Both the position numbers and the translations under genes were made by a program. From the NCBI GenBank assembly GCA_002409405.1, contig DHNG01000042.1:1-38625 (forward strand): a stretch of 38,625 nucleotides of DNA, read 5' to 3'. Each line of letters begins with the position of its first letter. The first letter of the stretch is position 1. Under the pieces are notes generated by a model that was not told where the DNA came from, did no database searches, and worked only from the letters and a program-made list of their open reading frames with translations. Of the stretch, positions 1 to 6,639 are shown piece by piece. The DNA is from Flavobacteriales bacterium UBA5422 (GTDB taxonomy: Bacteria; Bacteroidota; Bacteroidia; Flavobacteriales_D; Crocinitomicaceae).

Positions 1-1
1 A

Positions 2-484
2 TATTTTTTAAGACATTTGAATAAATTGTTTGAAAATTATATATTCAAATGTCTTAAAAAATATGAAAGCTCTTTACCTTACCAAAAATTTTTAGTTAGA
101 AGACAAAGCAGAAAAAAATTCTGGGGAGACAAAACAATCAGACCAGACATTATAATAAGTTATCAAACTAAAGAGAAAGCTTTAAACAATTTTGTTGTCG
201 ATACAAAATGGAAAGTGATAGATGAAGATACTCCATCAGACACTGATTTGAAGCAGATGTTCGTCTATAATTTCCAGTTTAGTGCTCATAAATCCTTCCT
301 TTTCTATCCTAAGACCAATCAATCGAATAAAGGAATAAAACATTACGAAACATCAGAATTTGCGAAAGATATAAATCATGGCTGCGAATTGTATTTTGCT
401 GAACTTTTTGATGAAGAAGAGAATTTGAGCGATAAATTTGTCTATGATTTTATAATAAATAATATTTTCTCTGTCGCTGAATAA
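2..484 (+). CDS. mcrC: McrC-like restriction subunit, 3' end only
   Basis: C-terminal nuclease part of a McrC-like protein, the partner that cuts DNA when driven by the McrB GTPase in modification-dependent restriction. The frame is open to the first base, so the gene begins outside the window; TTG at 17 is only an internal codon. Visible features are the LNKLFENYIF segment typical of McrC ahead of the nuclease, then a PD-(D/E)xK core: RPDIIIS followed about 18 residues later by VVDTKWK, and a QMFVYNFQF segment. The stop at 482-484 leaves a normal C-terminus. Base composition is clearly more AT-rich than the genes that follow, consistent with a transferred defence locus. McrB would be expected upstream of position 1, which cannot be checked here. 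Confidence 0.82.
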   Translation, partial: YFLRHLNKLFENYIFKCLKKYESSLPYQKFLVRRQSRKKFWGDKTIRPDIIISYQTKEKALNNFVVDTKWKVIDEDTPSDTDLKQMFVYNFQFSAHKSFLFYPKTNQSNKGIKHYETSEFAKDINHGCELYFAELFDEEENLSDKFVYDFIINNIFSVAE

Positions 485-519
485 GCAAAATGAAGAACCT
501 TTCTTTATTTACCAAATGT

Positions 520-885
520 TTAAAAATGAACTAAACGATTCCTCCATTCCGGAAAACGAAAAAAGCCTGTTGCCCAAATCAGTACCTGGATAATAATTAC
601 CGTTGCCAATGGTTGGTGATTGACAAAATGCACAGCGATTGCTCCCCCCATGTAGGCAATCATTAACAACGCTCCTATGAATGCTGTTTTCGGAACAAGA
701 AATACCGCAACGATAAGCAGTTCTAAAATTCCCAAAATCATGACGTTGGTCGTTCCACCAACACCCAATGCTATTTCGGCAGATGCTTCTCCGCCCGCCA
801 ATTTTGCCAATCCGCTTCCGGCGAACACAATTGTTACCAATGCTGTAAGCACCCAGCCGATTATTTTTCCTGTCTTGTTGTTCAT
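520..885 (-). CDS. DoxX-like small membrane protein
   Basis: Protein of 121 residues with four predicted membrane segments (about 8-28, 45-66, 70-90 and 93-112), the size and pattern of DoxX/DoxX_2 family proteins. The N-terminal segment carries the FAGSGLAKLAGG pattern usual for the family, and the C-terminus RFPEWRNRLVHF is cytosolic and basic. DoxX relatives are inner-membrane proteins linked to redox or thiol stress in some bacteria; the substrate here is unknown. It is divergent from the HxlR regulator at 978, and a shared promoter/operator region lies between them, so HxlR control is likely (inference). The family assignment is firm, the function is not. Confidence 0.85.
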   Translation of the reverse strand: MNNKTGKIIGWVLTALVTIVFAGSGLAKLAGGEASAEIALGVGGTTNVMILGILELLIVAVFLVPKTAFIGALLMIAYMGGAIAVHFVNHQPLATVIIIQVLIWATGFFRFPEWRNRLVHF

Positions 886-905
886 CTTTTTTAAAATTTA
901 TAGGG

Positions 906-913
906 CAAAAGTA
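906..913 (-). promoter_or_regulatory. -7 element of the doxX-like gene
   Basis: Read on the minus strand this is TACTTTTG, a full match to the Bacteroidota -7 consensus TAnnTTTG, 21 bases upstream of the ATG at 885. No convincing -33 TTG is seen at the usual spacing; that region overlaps the inverted repeat at 931-966. Confidence 0.5.
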
Positions 914-926
914 AATGCAATAGCTA

Positions 927-934
927 TATATTTG
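927..934 (+). promoter_or_regulatory. -7 element of the HxlR gene
   Basis: TATATTTG matches TAnnTTTG exactly and lies 43 bases before the HxlR start codon at 978. Its last four bases are also the first bases of the left operator arm, so a bound regulator would block its own promoter. Confidence 0.5.
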
Positions 935-966
935 TAACCTATTACATAAAGGATAGTAGTTACAAA
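931..966. promoter_or_regulatory. Inverted repeat, likely HxlR operator
   Basis: Two perfect 8-base arms, TTTGTAAC at 931-938 and GTTACAAA at 959-966, are separated by 20 bases between the divergent DoxX and HxlR genes. HxlR-family dimers usually bind such palindromes next to their own gene. The left arm overlaps the HxlR -7 element, and the repeat covers the upstream part of the doxX promoter. Assignment to HxlR is inference from position. Confidence 0.5.
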
Positions 967-977
967 AAGAATAGCAC

Positions 978-1337
978 ATGGAAGAATTGATGATCCAACA
1001 TACGGAAACTACCTGTAAAAAAGCACGGTTAGCTATTCAGGACACACTGGATGTGGTAGGTGGGAAATGGAAATTGGTATTGATTTCAGTCCTCAGAAAC
1101 GGAAAACGAAAGTTCAATGAATTGTCGAAAGAAATTGGAATCAGTCCCCGGATCTTATCGAAAGAACTTCAGGAACTGGAAGCCAACGGACTTGTGAGCA
1201 GAACGGTTTGCGACACCAAGCCGGTAACCGTGGAATATGCATTGACGGAGTATAGTGAAACGTTGTCGGAAGTGATTATTGCCATGCATAAATGGGGAGC
1301 AGCACATCGCAAGAAAGTCATTGAAGAAATCCGCTAA
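978..1337 (+). CDS. HxlR-family transcriptional regulator
   Basis: Winged-helix regulator of 119 residues. The family hallmark is clear: TLDVVGGKWKLVLISVL (about 24-40) begins the HTH, then FNELSKEIGISPRILSKEL (about 47-65) holds the recognition helix, followed by the wing with PVTVEYALTEYSETL. HxlR proteins bind as dimers and often control a divergent redox or detoxification gene, here most simply the DoxX-like gene at 520-885. The ATG at 978 is chosen; the second Met at residue 5 would remove only four residues. Four cysteines or fewer are present (Cys13 near the N-terminus, another near residue 75), so thiol sensing is possible but unproven. Confidence 0.92.
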   Translation: MEELMIQHTETTCKKARLAIQDTLDVVGGKWKLVLISVLRNGKRKFNELSKEIGISPRILSKELQELEANGLVSRTVCDTKPVTVEYALTEYSETLSEVIIAMHKWGAAHRKKVIEEIR

Positions 1338-1355
1338 AAACCCAACATTATTACG

Positions 1356-2051
1356 ATGATTTCTAACGATACGAAACGTCTTTCCCGGCTTACAGCAATC
1401 CTGACACAATTACAAGTCAAACAACTGGTTACGGCAAGTGAACTGGCAGTGAAATTCACCGTCAGCATCCGGACCATCTACCGGGATATCCGCGCATTGG
1501 AGGAAGCCGGCATTCCTGTTGTAACGGAAGAAGGAAAAGGATACACACTGATGGAAGGATACCGCATTCCGCCGGTGATGTTTACCGAACAACAAGCCAA
1601 CGCATTGATTCTGGCGCAACAACTGGTGTTGAAAAGTAAAGACACCTCTTTTGTAAAGGATTATTCCGAAGCCATTGAAAAAATCCAGTCGGTATTGCGA
1701 CATACCATCAAAGACAAGACTAACCTTCTGGCCGATAGGACACGGTTTGATTTCAATACCTACCGGGAACGGACCAGTAATTACCTTTCCGACCTCCAGG
1801 CTGCCATTACAAATTTTTGTGTCATCAACATACGTTACACCAATGAGGCAGGCGACTTATCAGAGCGATTGGTGGAGCCGTTTGCATTGCTCAGTACGCA
1901 GGAGGACAACTGGTTGTTAATCGCCTGGTGTCGTCTTCGTGAAGCATTCCGGTATTTTCGGGTTGACAGAATTGAACAAATGTCTCTGCTTTCTGAGTGT
2001 TTCCCTGCTCATAAAATGACTTTGCAGGAATTTTTTGACAATTATTATTGA
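1356..2051 (+). CDS. WYL-domain HTH transcriptional regulator
   Basis: YafY-type regulator of 231 residues. Residues about 8-60 form an HTH_11 winged helix (RLTAILTQLQ, then FTVSIRTIYRDIRALEEAG), followed by the GIPVVTEEGKGYTLMEGYRIPP linker region seen in this family. Residues about 135-230 form the WYL domain: INIRYTNEAGDLSERLVEP, NWLLIAWC and FRYFRVDRI, with the ligand-facing Arg residues kept. WYL proteins sense nucleic-acid or nucleotide ligands and often repress nearby genes. The gene starts 18 bases after the HxlR stop on the same strand, so the two regulators are probably co-transcribed. Target genes cannot be read from the sequence. Confidence 0.93.
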   Translation: MISNDTKRLSRLTAILTQLQVKQLVTASELAVKFTVSIRTIYRDIRALEEAGIPVVTEEGKGYTLMEGYRIPPVMFTEQQANALILAQQLVLKSKDTSFVKDYSEAIEKIQSVLRHTIKDKTNLLADRTRFDFNTYRERTSNYLSDLQAAITNFCVINIRYTNEAGDLSERLVEPFALLSTQEDNWLLIAWCRLREAFRYFRVDRIEQMSLLSECFPAHKMTLQEFFDNYY

Positions 2052-2093
2052 TTGCTTTTTAACCCCTGACATAGGGCTGTCACTCTTCCGGTA

Positions 2094-2101
2094 TAATTTT
2101 G
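2094..2101 (+). promoter_or_regulatory. -7 element before YdeI-family gene
   Basis: TAATTTTG fits TAnnTTTG and lies 27 bases before the ATG at 2129. No good -33 TTG is visible 19-21 bases upstream. Confidence 0.4.
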
Positions 2102-2128
2102 TTTAAAATTCAATAATTTCAGTTGAGC

Positions 2129-2710
2129 ATGAGTATAGATGACAACAGTATTTTTTACCCGAAAAGCAAGCAGGACTGGCGAAATTGGCTGCTAGAAAAT
2201 CACCTGCAGGCGGAGTCCGTTTGGGTTATTTTTTATAAGCAAAAAGCAAATCAACCAACCATTACCTGGAGTGAATCCGTAGATCAGGCTTTGTGTTTCG
2301 GATGGATTGATAGTACCAAAAAGAGCTTGGATGAAGAACGGTCTATTCAATTTTTCAGTAAACGAAAACCGGCCAGTACGTGGTCGAAAATCAATAAACA
2401 AAAGGTTGATGTGTTGATTGCTGAAGGACTCATGATGGAGGCCGGTTATGCCAGTATTGAACGGGCAAAGCAAAACGGTTCGTGGACGATTCTGGATGAA
2501 GTGGAGGAGTTGATTGTTCCCGAAGATTTAGCCGAAGCTTTTCAATTGTACCCGGGATCTGAATCCTATTTTTCAGGGTTGAGTAAATCCGCTAAGAAAA
2601 TGTTGTTGCAATGGATTGTGATGGCTAAACGTCCTGAAACACGAAAGAAGCGGGTGGATGAGATCGCAGTGAGTGCAGCACAACAGCAGCAACCACATCC
2701 GTTTCGATAA
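2129..2710 (+). CDS. YdeI/OmdA-family protein
   Basis: About 193 residues, matching the YdeI/OmpD-associated (OmdA) family in length and order. Recognisable segments are DWRNWLLENHLQAESVWVIFYK, EAL-type VDQALCFGWIDSTKK, the FSKRKPASTWSKINK motif, and a C-terminal OmdA helix region, FSGLSKSAKKMLLQWI, ending with RPETRKKRVDEIA. Family members have been linked to bacteriocin or peptide resistance in enteric bacteria, but the biochemical role is not established. A TTG at 2123 could extend the frame by two residues; the ATG at 2129 is preferred. The C-terminal QQQQPHPFR tail is low complexity. Confidence 0.88.
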   Translation: MSIDDNSIFYPKSKQDWRNWLLENHLQAESVWVIFYKQKANQPTITWSESVDQALCFGWIDSTKKSLDEERSIQFFSKRKPASTWSKINKQKVDVLIAEGLMMEAGYASIERAKQNGSWTILDEVEELIVPEDLAEAFQLYPGSESYFSGLSKSAKKMLLQWIVMAKRPETRKKRVDEIAVSAAQQQQPHPFR

Positions 2711-2725
2711 TCGATTGTTATTTTT

Positions 2726-2943
2726 TCTCGCAAAGACGCAGAGGCTCAAAGGTTGCTGGCGAAGAATGAATTTGTGAAAAGAGATAAGTAGCATTTAATG
2801 TTTGATAAGTAGAAATGGGAATGTGGAGTGGTGTTTGTTGTCTCGCTAAGGCGCGAAGACGCAAAGGTTGTTGGTGGAGGATGAATTCATAAAAAATTAG
2901 TTGGATTGTCGGTTGAACTTTCGCAAAGGCGCAAAGAAAGGTG
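2726..2943. repeat. Degenerate 'cgcaaag' interspersed repeats
   Basis: Three degenerate copies of a repeat containing CGCAAAG-type words lie at 2726-2759, 2841-2873 and 2920-2941. The first two copies are also followed by similar text (AAGGTTGCTGG/AAGGTTGTTGG and then GAATGAATTTGTGAAAA/GGATGAATTCATAAAAA), so the unit was longer, with a first period near 115 bases. The whole gap 2711-2990 holds no credible gene: the minus-strand frames crossing it simply translate the repeat into LRLCAR-type peptides. Similar repeats are common between genes in Bacteroidota. No function is known to me. Confidence 0.7.
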
Positions 2944-2990
2944 TTAGCATATTGGTGGTTGAGTATATATAAAACAGTAATTAAAAAAAG

Positions 2991-3449
2991 ATGAAGACAA
3001 TTAAAACAGAACCATTCTGTGTGATCGGTATTTCGGTACGAACGACAAATGAGAACGGGCAGGGTGCCATAGACATCGGCGGGCTTTGGGGACGATTTTT
3101 CAGTGAGCAGGTGCTGGAAGCGATTCCGAATAAAGTAGACAATGTCATCTATTCCATTTATACGGAATATGAACAAGACCACACCCGTCCTTACACAACC
3201 ATTATCGGTTGTCGGGTAGAACACCTGGATGAAATTCCCTCGGGAATGAAAGGGATACGGATTGAAGGAGGAACATATGCACAGTTATCTGCACGGGGAG
3301 ATATGCAACAGGGATTTGTTGGCAGCAAATGGTACGAAATCTGGAATTCAGACCTCAACCGGGCATATACCGCCGATTATGAAGTGTATGGAGAGAAAGC
3401 ACACAATCCGGCAGATGCAGAAGTTGATTTTCTGATTGCAATCAAATAA
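2991..3449 (+). CDS. GyrI-like effector-binding domain protein
   Basis: Stand-alone effector-binding protein of 152 residues of the GyrI/AraC_E_bind superfamily. It begins with the usual beta strand (PFCVIGISVRTT), followed by the WGRFF helix and the YSIYTEYEQDHTRPYTTIIGC strand region, then GGTYAQLSARGDMQQGF and the terminal DYEVYGEKAHNPADAEVDFLIAI. The last motif is the conserved E-V-Y-x4-p-x-p-x-D end of the family. These domains bind small hydrophobic cations or peptides; free-standing forms may sequester drugs. No HTH is attached. The gene is convergent with the VOC gene, with 3 bases between the stop codons. Confidence 0.88.
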   Translation: MKTIKTEPFCVIGISVRTTNENGQGAIDIGGLWGRFFSEQVLEAIPNKVDNVIYSIYTEYEQDHTRPYTTIIGCRVEHLDEIPSGMKGIRIEGGTYAQLSARGDMQQGFVGSKWYEIWNSDLNRAYTADYEVYGEKAHNPADAEVDFLIAIK

Positions 3450-3452
3450 TTG

Positions 3453-3848
3453 TTACTTCAGTTTTTCTGCAAATGCAATGATGTGTCCGTCCGGATCGGA
3501 AAAATAGCAGGCTTTATCTCCCCAGTTTCGATCGCCAATCGGGCTGATAATTATTGCTCCGCTCTGTAGCGCGTTTTCAAATTCCAGTTCAATGTTTTCC
3601 ACATAGAGGTACAATTCACAGCGCGGAATACCATTCCCTTGATCCGGATGAGGTGTTTTATCCGCAAGAATTTTCGCTATGCCTGAATTGGGCATCAGTC
3701 CCAGTTTACAGTTTTCGGACAATTTGAATTCTGTCATACCGGGAACATTTAGATCTGGTTGCTGACGGAATAATTTCGTATAAAAACCGGTACTGAGCTG
3801 TTGATCTTTCACATACAGGATCGTTTCAATGAGTTGAATGTGTCGCAT
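3453..3848 (-). CDS. VOC-family (glyoxalase/bleomycin-resistance fold) protein
   Basis: Single-module VOC protein of 131 residues. It has paired beta-alpha-beta-beta-beta units: ETILYVKDQQLSTGFYTKLF at the start and CELYLYVENIELEFENAL about residue 75 on, then a closing DKACYFSDPDGHIIAFAEK, in which SDPDGHIIAFAE is the typical C-terminal metal-ligand strand (Glu). Family members are metal-dependent dioxygenases, isomerases or drug-binding resistance proteins; a substrate cannot be predicted. It lies 46 bases downstream of the DUF3817 gene on the same strand and could be the last gene of the TetR-controlled operon. Confidence 0.88.
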   Translation of the reverse strand: MRHIQLIETILYVKDQQLSTGFYTKLFRQQPDLNVPGMTEFKLSENCKLGLMPNSGIAKILADKTPHPDQGNGIPRCELYLYVENIELEFENALQSGAIIISPIGDRNWGDKACYFSDPDGHIIAFAEKLK

Positions 3849-3894
3849 TTCAGAGGTCTTTTGGGGTTGCGTAAACGAACTTAGTAAAAAACAC

Positions 3895-4206
3895 CTACCC
3901 TTTCTCTATTTCCCGCAGAATCTTTTTATCCACGTAAAATGTTCCAAAGGGAATAAAGCACGCAAGAATTACTTTCCAGGTTGTTTCCTTAAACTTCCAG
4001 TTTTGAGCAACACCGACACTTATTGTATTGAAAATAAACAGCAAAAATAATGCTCCGTGAACGGGTCCCAGGAATTTTACAAACGCAGGATCCTGTTGCC
4101 AGTATTTCAAAGGAACAGCAATAAATAGAAGCACCAACAGCGAAATTCCTTCTAAAAATCCGATGATGCGCAGACGTCCGGTTTGTGTTTTGAATAAATG
4201 AATCAT
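3895..4206 (-). CDS. DUF3817 membrane protein
   Basis: About 103 residues with three membrane segments. The pattern IIGFLEGISLLVLLFIAVPLKY followed by FLGPVHGALFLLFIF matches DUF3817 (YdzA-like) integral membrane proteins, in which an early Glu and the GPVHG motif are conserved. The longer frame starts at 4251, but the Met at 4206 gives the usual family length and places the start two bases after the stop of the preceding gene (4209), so translational coupling is likely. The function of the family is unknown. It is the third gene of the operon behind the palindromic operator at 5126-5151. Confidence 0.85.
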   Translation of the reverse strand: MIHLFKTQTGRLRIIGFLEGISLLVLLFIAVPLKYWQQDPAFVKFLGPVHGALFLLFIFNTISVGVAQNWKFKETTWKVILACFIPFGTFYVDKKILREIEKG

Positions 4207-4208
4207 AG

Positions 4209-4670
4209 TTATCTGAAATAAGGTCTGTTGGCCAATGGCGAGAACGGCCACGGAATAGCAATAAGAATAATGATCAATGCGATGGAAAACCAGTAAAACA
4301 TTGTTCTGAATTTTTCACGGTCGGTGATTTTTCGCTTTGCGAGCGCGGAACCAAATGTAATAACGACGACTGCAAGCAACATAAGCAAACTGTGAATCAT
4401 TCCAAAGAACGTGAATTCAATCGACGTTACTGCAATGCGGAAATTCTTCAGAAAATAGTCGACGATCGGACTCTGAAAATACAAGATCATCCCAATTATC
4501 AACTGAACATGGGAAATGGTTGCTGTCCAGTGACGAACTGCGTTATCCGTCCGGGAGAATACGCTTCCGGAAGTCATTCCTTTCCATGCCCTGTAAATAG
4601 AAATCAGTAAACTGATCAACACGAACCAGCGAAACATGGAATGCAGGGTAATCAATGTTGAATACATCAA
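4209..4670 (-). CDS. Four-helix membrane protein, cytochrome-B-like annotation family
   Basis: Protein of 153 residues with four membrane segments (about 10-27, 52-69, 86-107 and 122-142). Conserved-looking features are LHSMFRWFVLISLL near the start, an HW..TISHVQLIIGMILYF segment, and FFGMIHSLLMLLAVV. Histidines at three membrane-facing positions resemble small Bacteroidota proteins often labelled 'cytochrome B', but no c-type motif or proven haem site is visible, so I leave the function open. Its start overlaps the stop of the DUF6010 gene by four bases (ATGA type), and its stop lies two bases before the DUF3817 start, making a tight three-gene operon. Confidence 0.75.
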   Translation of the reverse strand: MMYSTLITLHSMFRWFVLISLLISIYRAWKGMTSGSVFSRTDNAVRHWTATISHVQLIIGMILYFQSPIVDYFLKNFRIAVTSIEFTFFGMIHSLLMLLAVVVITFGSALAKRKITDREKFRTMFYWFSIALIIILIAIPWPFSPLANRPYFR

Positions 4671-5086
4671 ATAGCTGTTTTAGGTGTTTTGGTAAATACG
4701 GTATAAATTGAAGGTGCTCCGAAGAAAAACCAGATGGCCAGGATCGGATCACACACAGCACATCCGGCAGAAGAAGAAGGGTCCATCGGGATGATCGGCT
4801 GTCCGTAGAAATGATGCAACACATCATACACGGTGTGTACAAGCCATCCTATGGCAATGTAGTTGTAATTTTTCAATCCTTTGTAAGCAAGGAAAATCAT
4901 GATGATCCCCAGCGGGAATTCGTAAAATCCCAATCCGTTACTCCAATAAATGGTTCCTGCCGCCGCAATCGTGAGTGCATTGATTTTTTGACGATACGGT
5001 TCCTTTACCAATGACATGACAGCTATAAAAACAAGCGCTATTCCTACTGCTGCCAATGCATTCATGAATGTAAAATGTGTGTCCAT
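4667..5086 (-). CDS. DUF6010-family membrane protein
   Basis: Membrane protein of about 139 residues with four to five hydrophobic segments. The stretch WLVHTVYDVLHHFYGQPIIP, then SSSAGCAVCDPILAIWFFFGAPSIY, fits the DUF6010 family, including the His-rich HTVYDVLHH and the paired cysteines GCAVC, which could bind a metal or a thiol ligand (inference). The frame extends to 5116, but the promoter -7 element lies at 5114-5121, so transcription would begin inside that extension. The Met at 5086 (MDTHFTF) is therefore chosen. First gene of a three-gene operon with an operator just upstream. Confidence 0.82.
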   Translation of the reverse strand: MDTHFTFMNALAAVGIALVFIAVMSLVKEPYRQKINALTIAAAGTIYWSNGLGFYEFPLGIIMIFLAYKGLKNYNYIAIGWLVHTVYDVLHHFYGQPIIPMDPSSSAGCAVCDPILAIWFFFGAPSIYTVFTKTPKTAI

Positions 5087-5113
5087 CTGTTCGCATTTTG
5101 TAATCAGATGCGA

Positions 5114-5121
5114 CAAAGGTA
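5114..5121 (-). promoter_or_regulatory. -7 element of the DUF6010 operon
   Basis: On the minus strand TACCTTTG is a perfect TAnnTTTG match. A transcript would begin near 5107-5110, giving a leader of about 20-25 bases before the ATG at 5086. The palindrome at 5126-5151 covers the region from about -15 to -45. Confidence 0.6.
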
Positions 5122-5125
5122 AAAT

Positions 5126-5151
5126 AAAAACATACCAATTAGTATGTTTTT
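5126..5151. promoter_or_regulatory. TetR-type palindromic operator
   Basis: A 26-base near-perfect palindrome: 10-base arms AAAAACATAC and GTATGTTTTT around a CAATTA centre, with only one mismatched pair. The core ACATACCAATTAGTATGT is typical of TetR/AcrR operators in size and symmetry. It lies between the TetR stop (5163) and the DUF6010 start, over the upstream part of the promoter, so binding by the adjacent TetR protein would repress the membrane operon. Confidence 0.75.
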
Positions 5152-5162
5152 GAATAAAAAAA

Positions 5163-5756
5163 TTATCTCAAACTTTCCAGGTAAGATTTAAACTGCTGCA
5201 AATAAGTGACGTAAACAGATTCATTATTCACTAATTTCCCCATGTTTCGTATACCCCAATACCCTGACAGGACAAAAACAGCGACCTGTTCGCCATCTAC
5301 ATCCTGACGTACATATCCATTTTGCTTCCCACGTTCCACGGCATCGGCGATCGCTTGCTTCCACTGATTGGAAAGGCCATTCAGCGCTGCCGTAAAATCT
5401 ACATTCCAGGGAGCCATCTCTTGTGTGAAATTAGATGCAGGGCAACCATGTTCCACTGTCATGACCTCATTTTCCATCAGAATTCCGTACATCATATCGT
5501 AGAGCATCACCAACGGATCTCCGGTCAGATTTCTCAATGGTTCCAGAAAATTAATTTCGAAGGTTGGTTTCAGCAGTTCGTTGATAATCGCAATACCCAT
5601 TTCATCTTTATTTTTGAAATGGTAATAAAACGCTCCTTTGGTCACCTGTGTAGTGGACAGAATTTCATCAATACTGGTTGTCTGGTATCCTTTGACATAC
5701 ACCAATTCAAATGCTTTCTGAAGAATGTTTAATCGTGTTGCTGCTGCTTTTTTCAT
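5163..5756 (-). CDS. TetR/AcrR-family transcriptional repressor
   Basis: Regulator of 197 residues. Residues 6-52 are the TetR HTH: ATRLNILQKAFELVYVKGYQ, then TSIDEILSTTQVTKGAFYYHF with the signature G-A-F-Y-Y-H-F-K-N-K. The C-terminal ligand domain contains VEHGCPASNFTQEM, a cysteine-bearing segment also seen in electrophile-sensing relatives such as NemR, so a reactive-electrophile signal is possible (inference). The gene lies upstream of, and on the same strand as, the DUF6010/membrane/DUF3817 operon, and the palindrome between them is its likely binding site. Confidence 0.93.
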   Translation of the reverse strand: MKKAAATRLNILQKAFELVYVKGYQTTSIDEILSTTQVTKGAFYYHFKNKDEMGIAIINELLKPTFEINFLEPLRNLTGDPLVMLYDMMYGILMENEVMTVEHGCPASNFTQEMAPWNVDFTAALNGLSNQWKQAIADAVERGKQNGYVRQDVDGEQVAVFVLSGYWGIRNMGKLVNNESVYVTYLQQFKSYLESLR

Positions 5757-5804
5757 GCACTGTTGTTCCGGACAAAGAACGGTATTCCGGGTTAGTTCTG
5801 CAAA

Positions 5805-6551
5805 TTAAACGGTAAACAGTGACAACATATTCGTTGTTGTCTTTTTCTTCAGATCAATCACATCAAAGCGTTTCGCTGAAGAGAACGAACCCACATCTTT
5901 ATCACTGTTGATCAATACAGCCCCCATCAAAAGAATGTACCGGCATTTGTACGTCGTTGCTGCAATCAGTTCATGTATCCGCTGATCGATCGCTTCGTAT
6001 ATGACTTCCGTTGCTTCGTATAATGGTATTTCCGCATTCAGAATCCGCTCCTTTTGTTCGAACAGAATCTGTTCAATGGTATTCATCTGGTAATCCATTT
6101 CGGTAATTTCTCCCTGTTGAATGGCATTATTTTGCAATTTTCCCAAAGCACCTTTCGCAGCACCACAGCAACTGGAGGTATCGTGCTGTCCAAATCGGTG
6201 AATTTCACCGATTGTTCCTTCTTTTGAAATCCCGATGTGAGGTCCGTAATAGATGTAGACCGCTCCTTTGTCAGGCACATGGCTTGCAAATGCGCCCATC
6301 CCTGTCACTCCTGTAAACGGGAAACCGTCCAATCCTCCCATTTTGAAAGGTCCCAAAAATTCCTGTGAACGCACCGGGTATTGAATACTGTTTACATCGT
6401 CACTGCAAATACTATCTGCCATCATCACCTGTGTCGGATCCAGTTCCAGATCGTCTTCTACCAGGTCAATCACCCGGTTGACCGTATCAATGGTTGTCAT
6501 TGCATTGGGATAGTAGTTCCGGACAATTGCGAGCTTTTCCTTTTTTAACAT
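5805..6551 (-). CDS. LCIB/C-type (theta) carbonic anhydrase
   Basis: Protein of 248 residues with the motif set of the LCIB/C carbonic anhydrase family first described in algae. MADSICSDDVN (residues 43-54) supplies Cys49 and Asp51, GPFKMGGLDGFPFTG (67-81) is the family glycine signature, FASHVPD (88-94) supplies His91, GPHIGISKEG follows at 103-112, Arg119 is in EIHRFG, and TSSCCGAAKG (125-134) supplies Cys128/129. In structural work on the family, zinc is held by Cys-His-Cys with an Asp-Arg pair, and all of these are present. Expected reaction: CO2 + H2O to bicarbonate in the cytoplasm. It is the last gene of a minus-strand run; an 88-base gap separates it from the gene upstream. Activity is not proven, since some family members are inactive. 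Confidence 0.85.
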   Translation of the reverse strand: MLKKEKLAIVRNYYPNAMTTIDTVNRVIDLVEDDLELDPTQVMMADSICSDDVNSIQYPVRSQEFLGPFKMGGLDGFPFTGVTGMGAFASHVPDKGAVYIYYGPHIGISKEGTIGEIHRFGQHDTSSCCGAAKGALGKLQNNAIQQGEITEMDYQMNTIEQILFEQKERILNAEIPLYEATEVIYEAIDQRIHELIAATTYKCRYILLMGAVLINSDKDVGSFSSAKRFDVIDLKKKTTTNMLSLFTV

Positions 6552-6639
6552 GGTTGTGTCGGTTTAATAATCACTCGAATGTATTCATTTTTATCTTTTG
6601 TGCGAATCTTTCAACACAAATTTCTAACGCCAAATACAT

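Noticed and set aside
509..979. Minus-strand frame of 156 codons over the DoxX gene
   Set aside because: It is a shifted reading of the DoxX-like gene and the promoter gap; Cys- and Tyr-rich nonsense without any family pattern.
2573..3224. Minus-strand frames across the repeat block and the GyrI-like gene
   Set aside because: They translate the CGCAAAG repeats into LRLCAR-type peptides and overlap real plus-strand genes.
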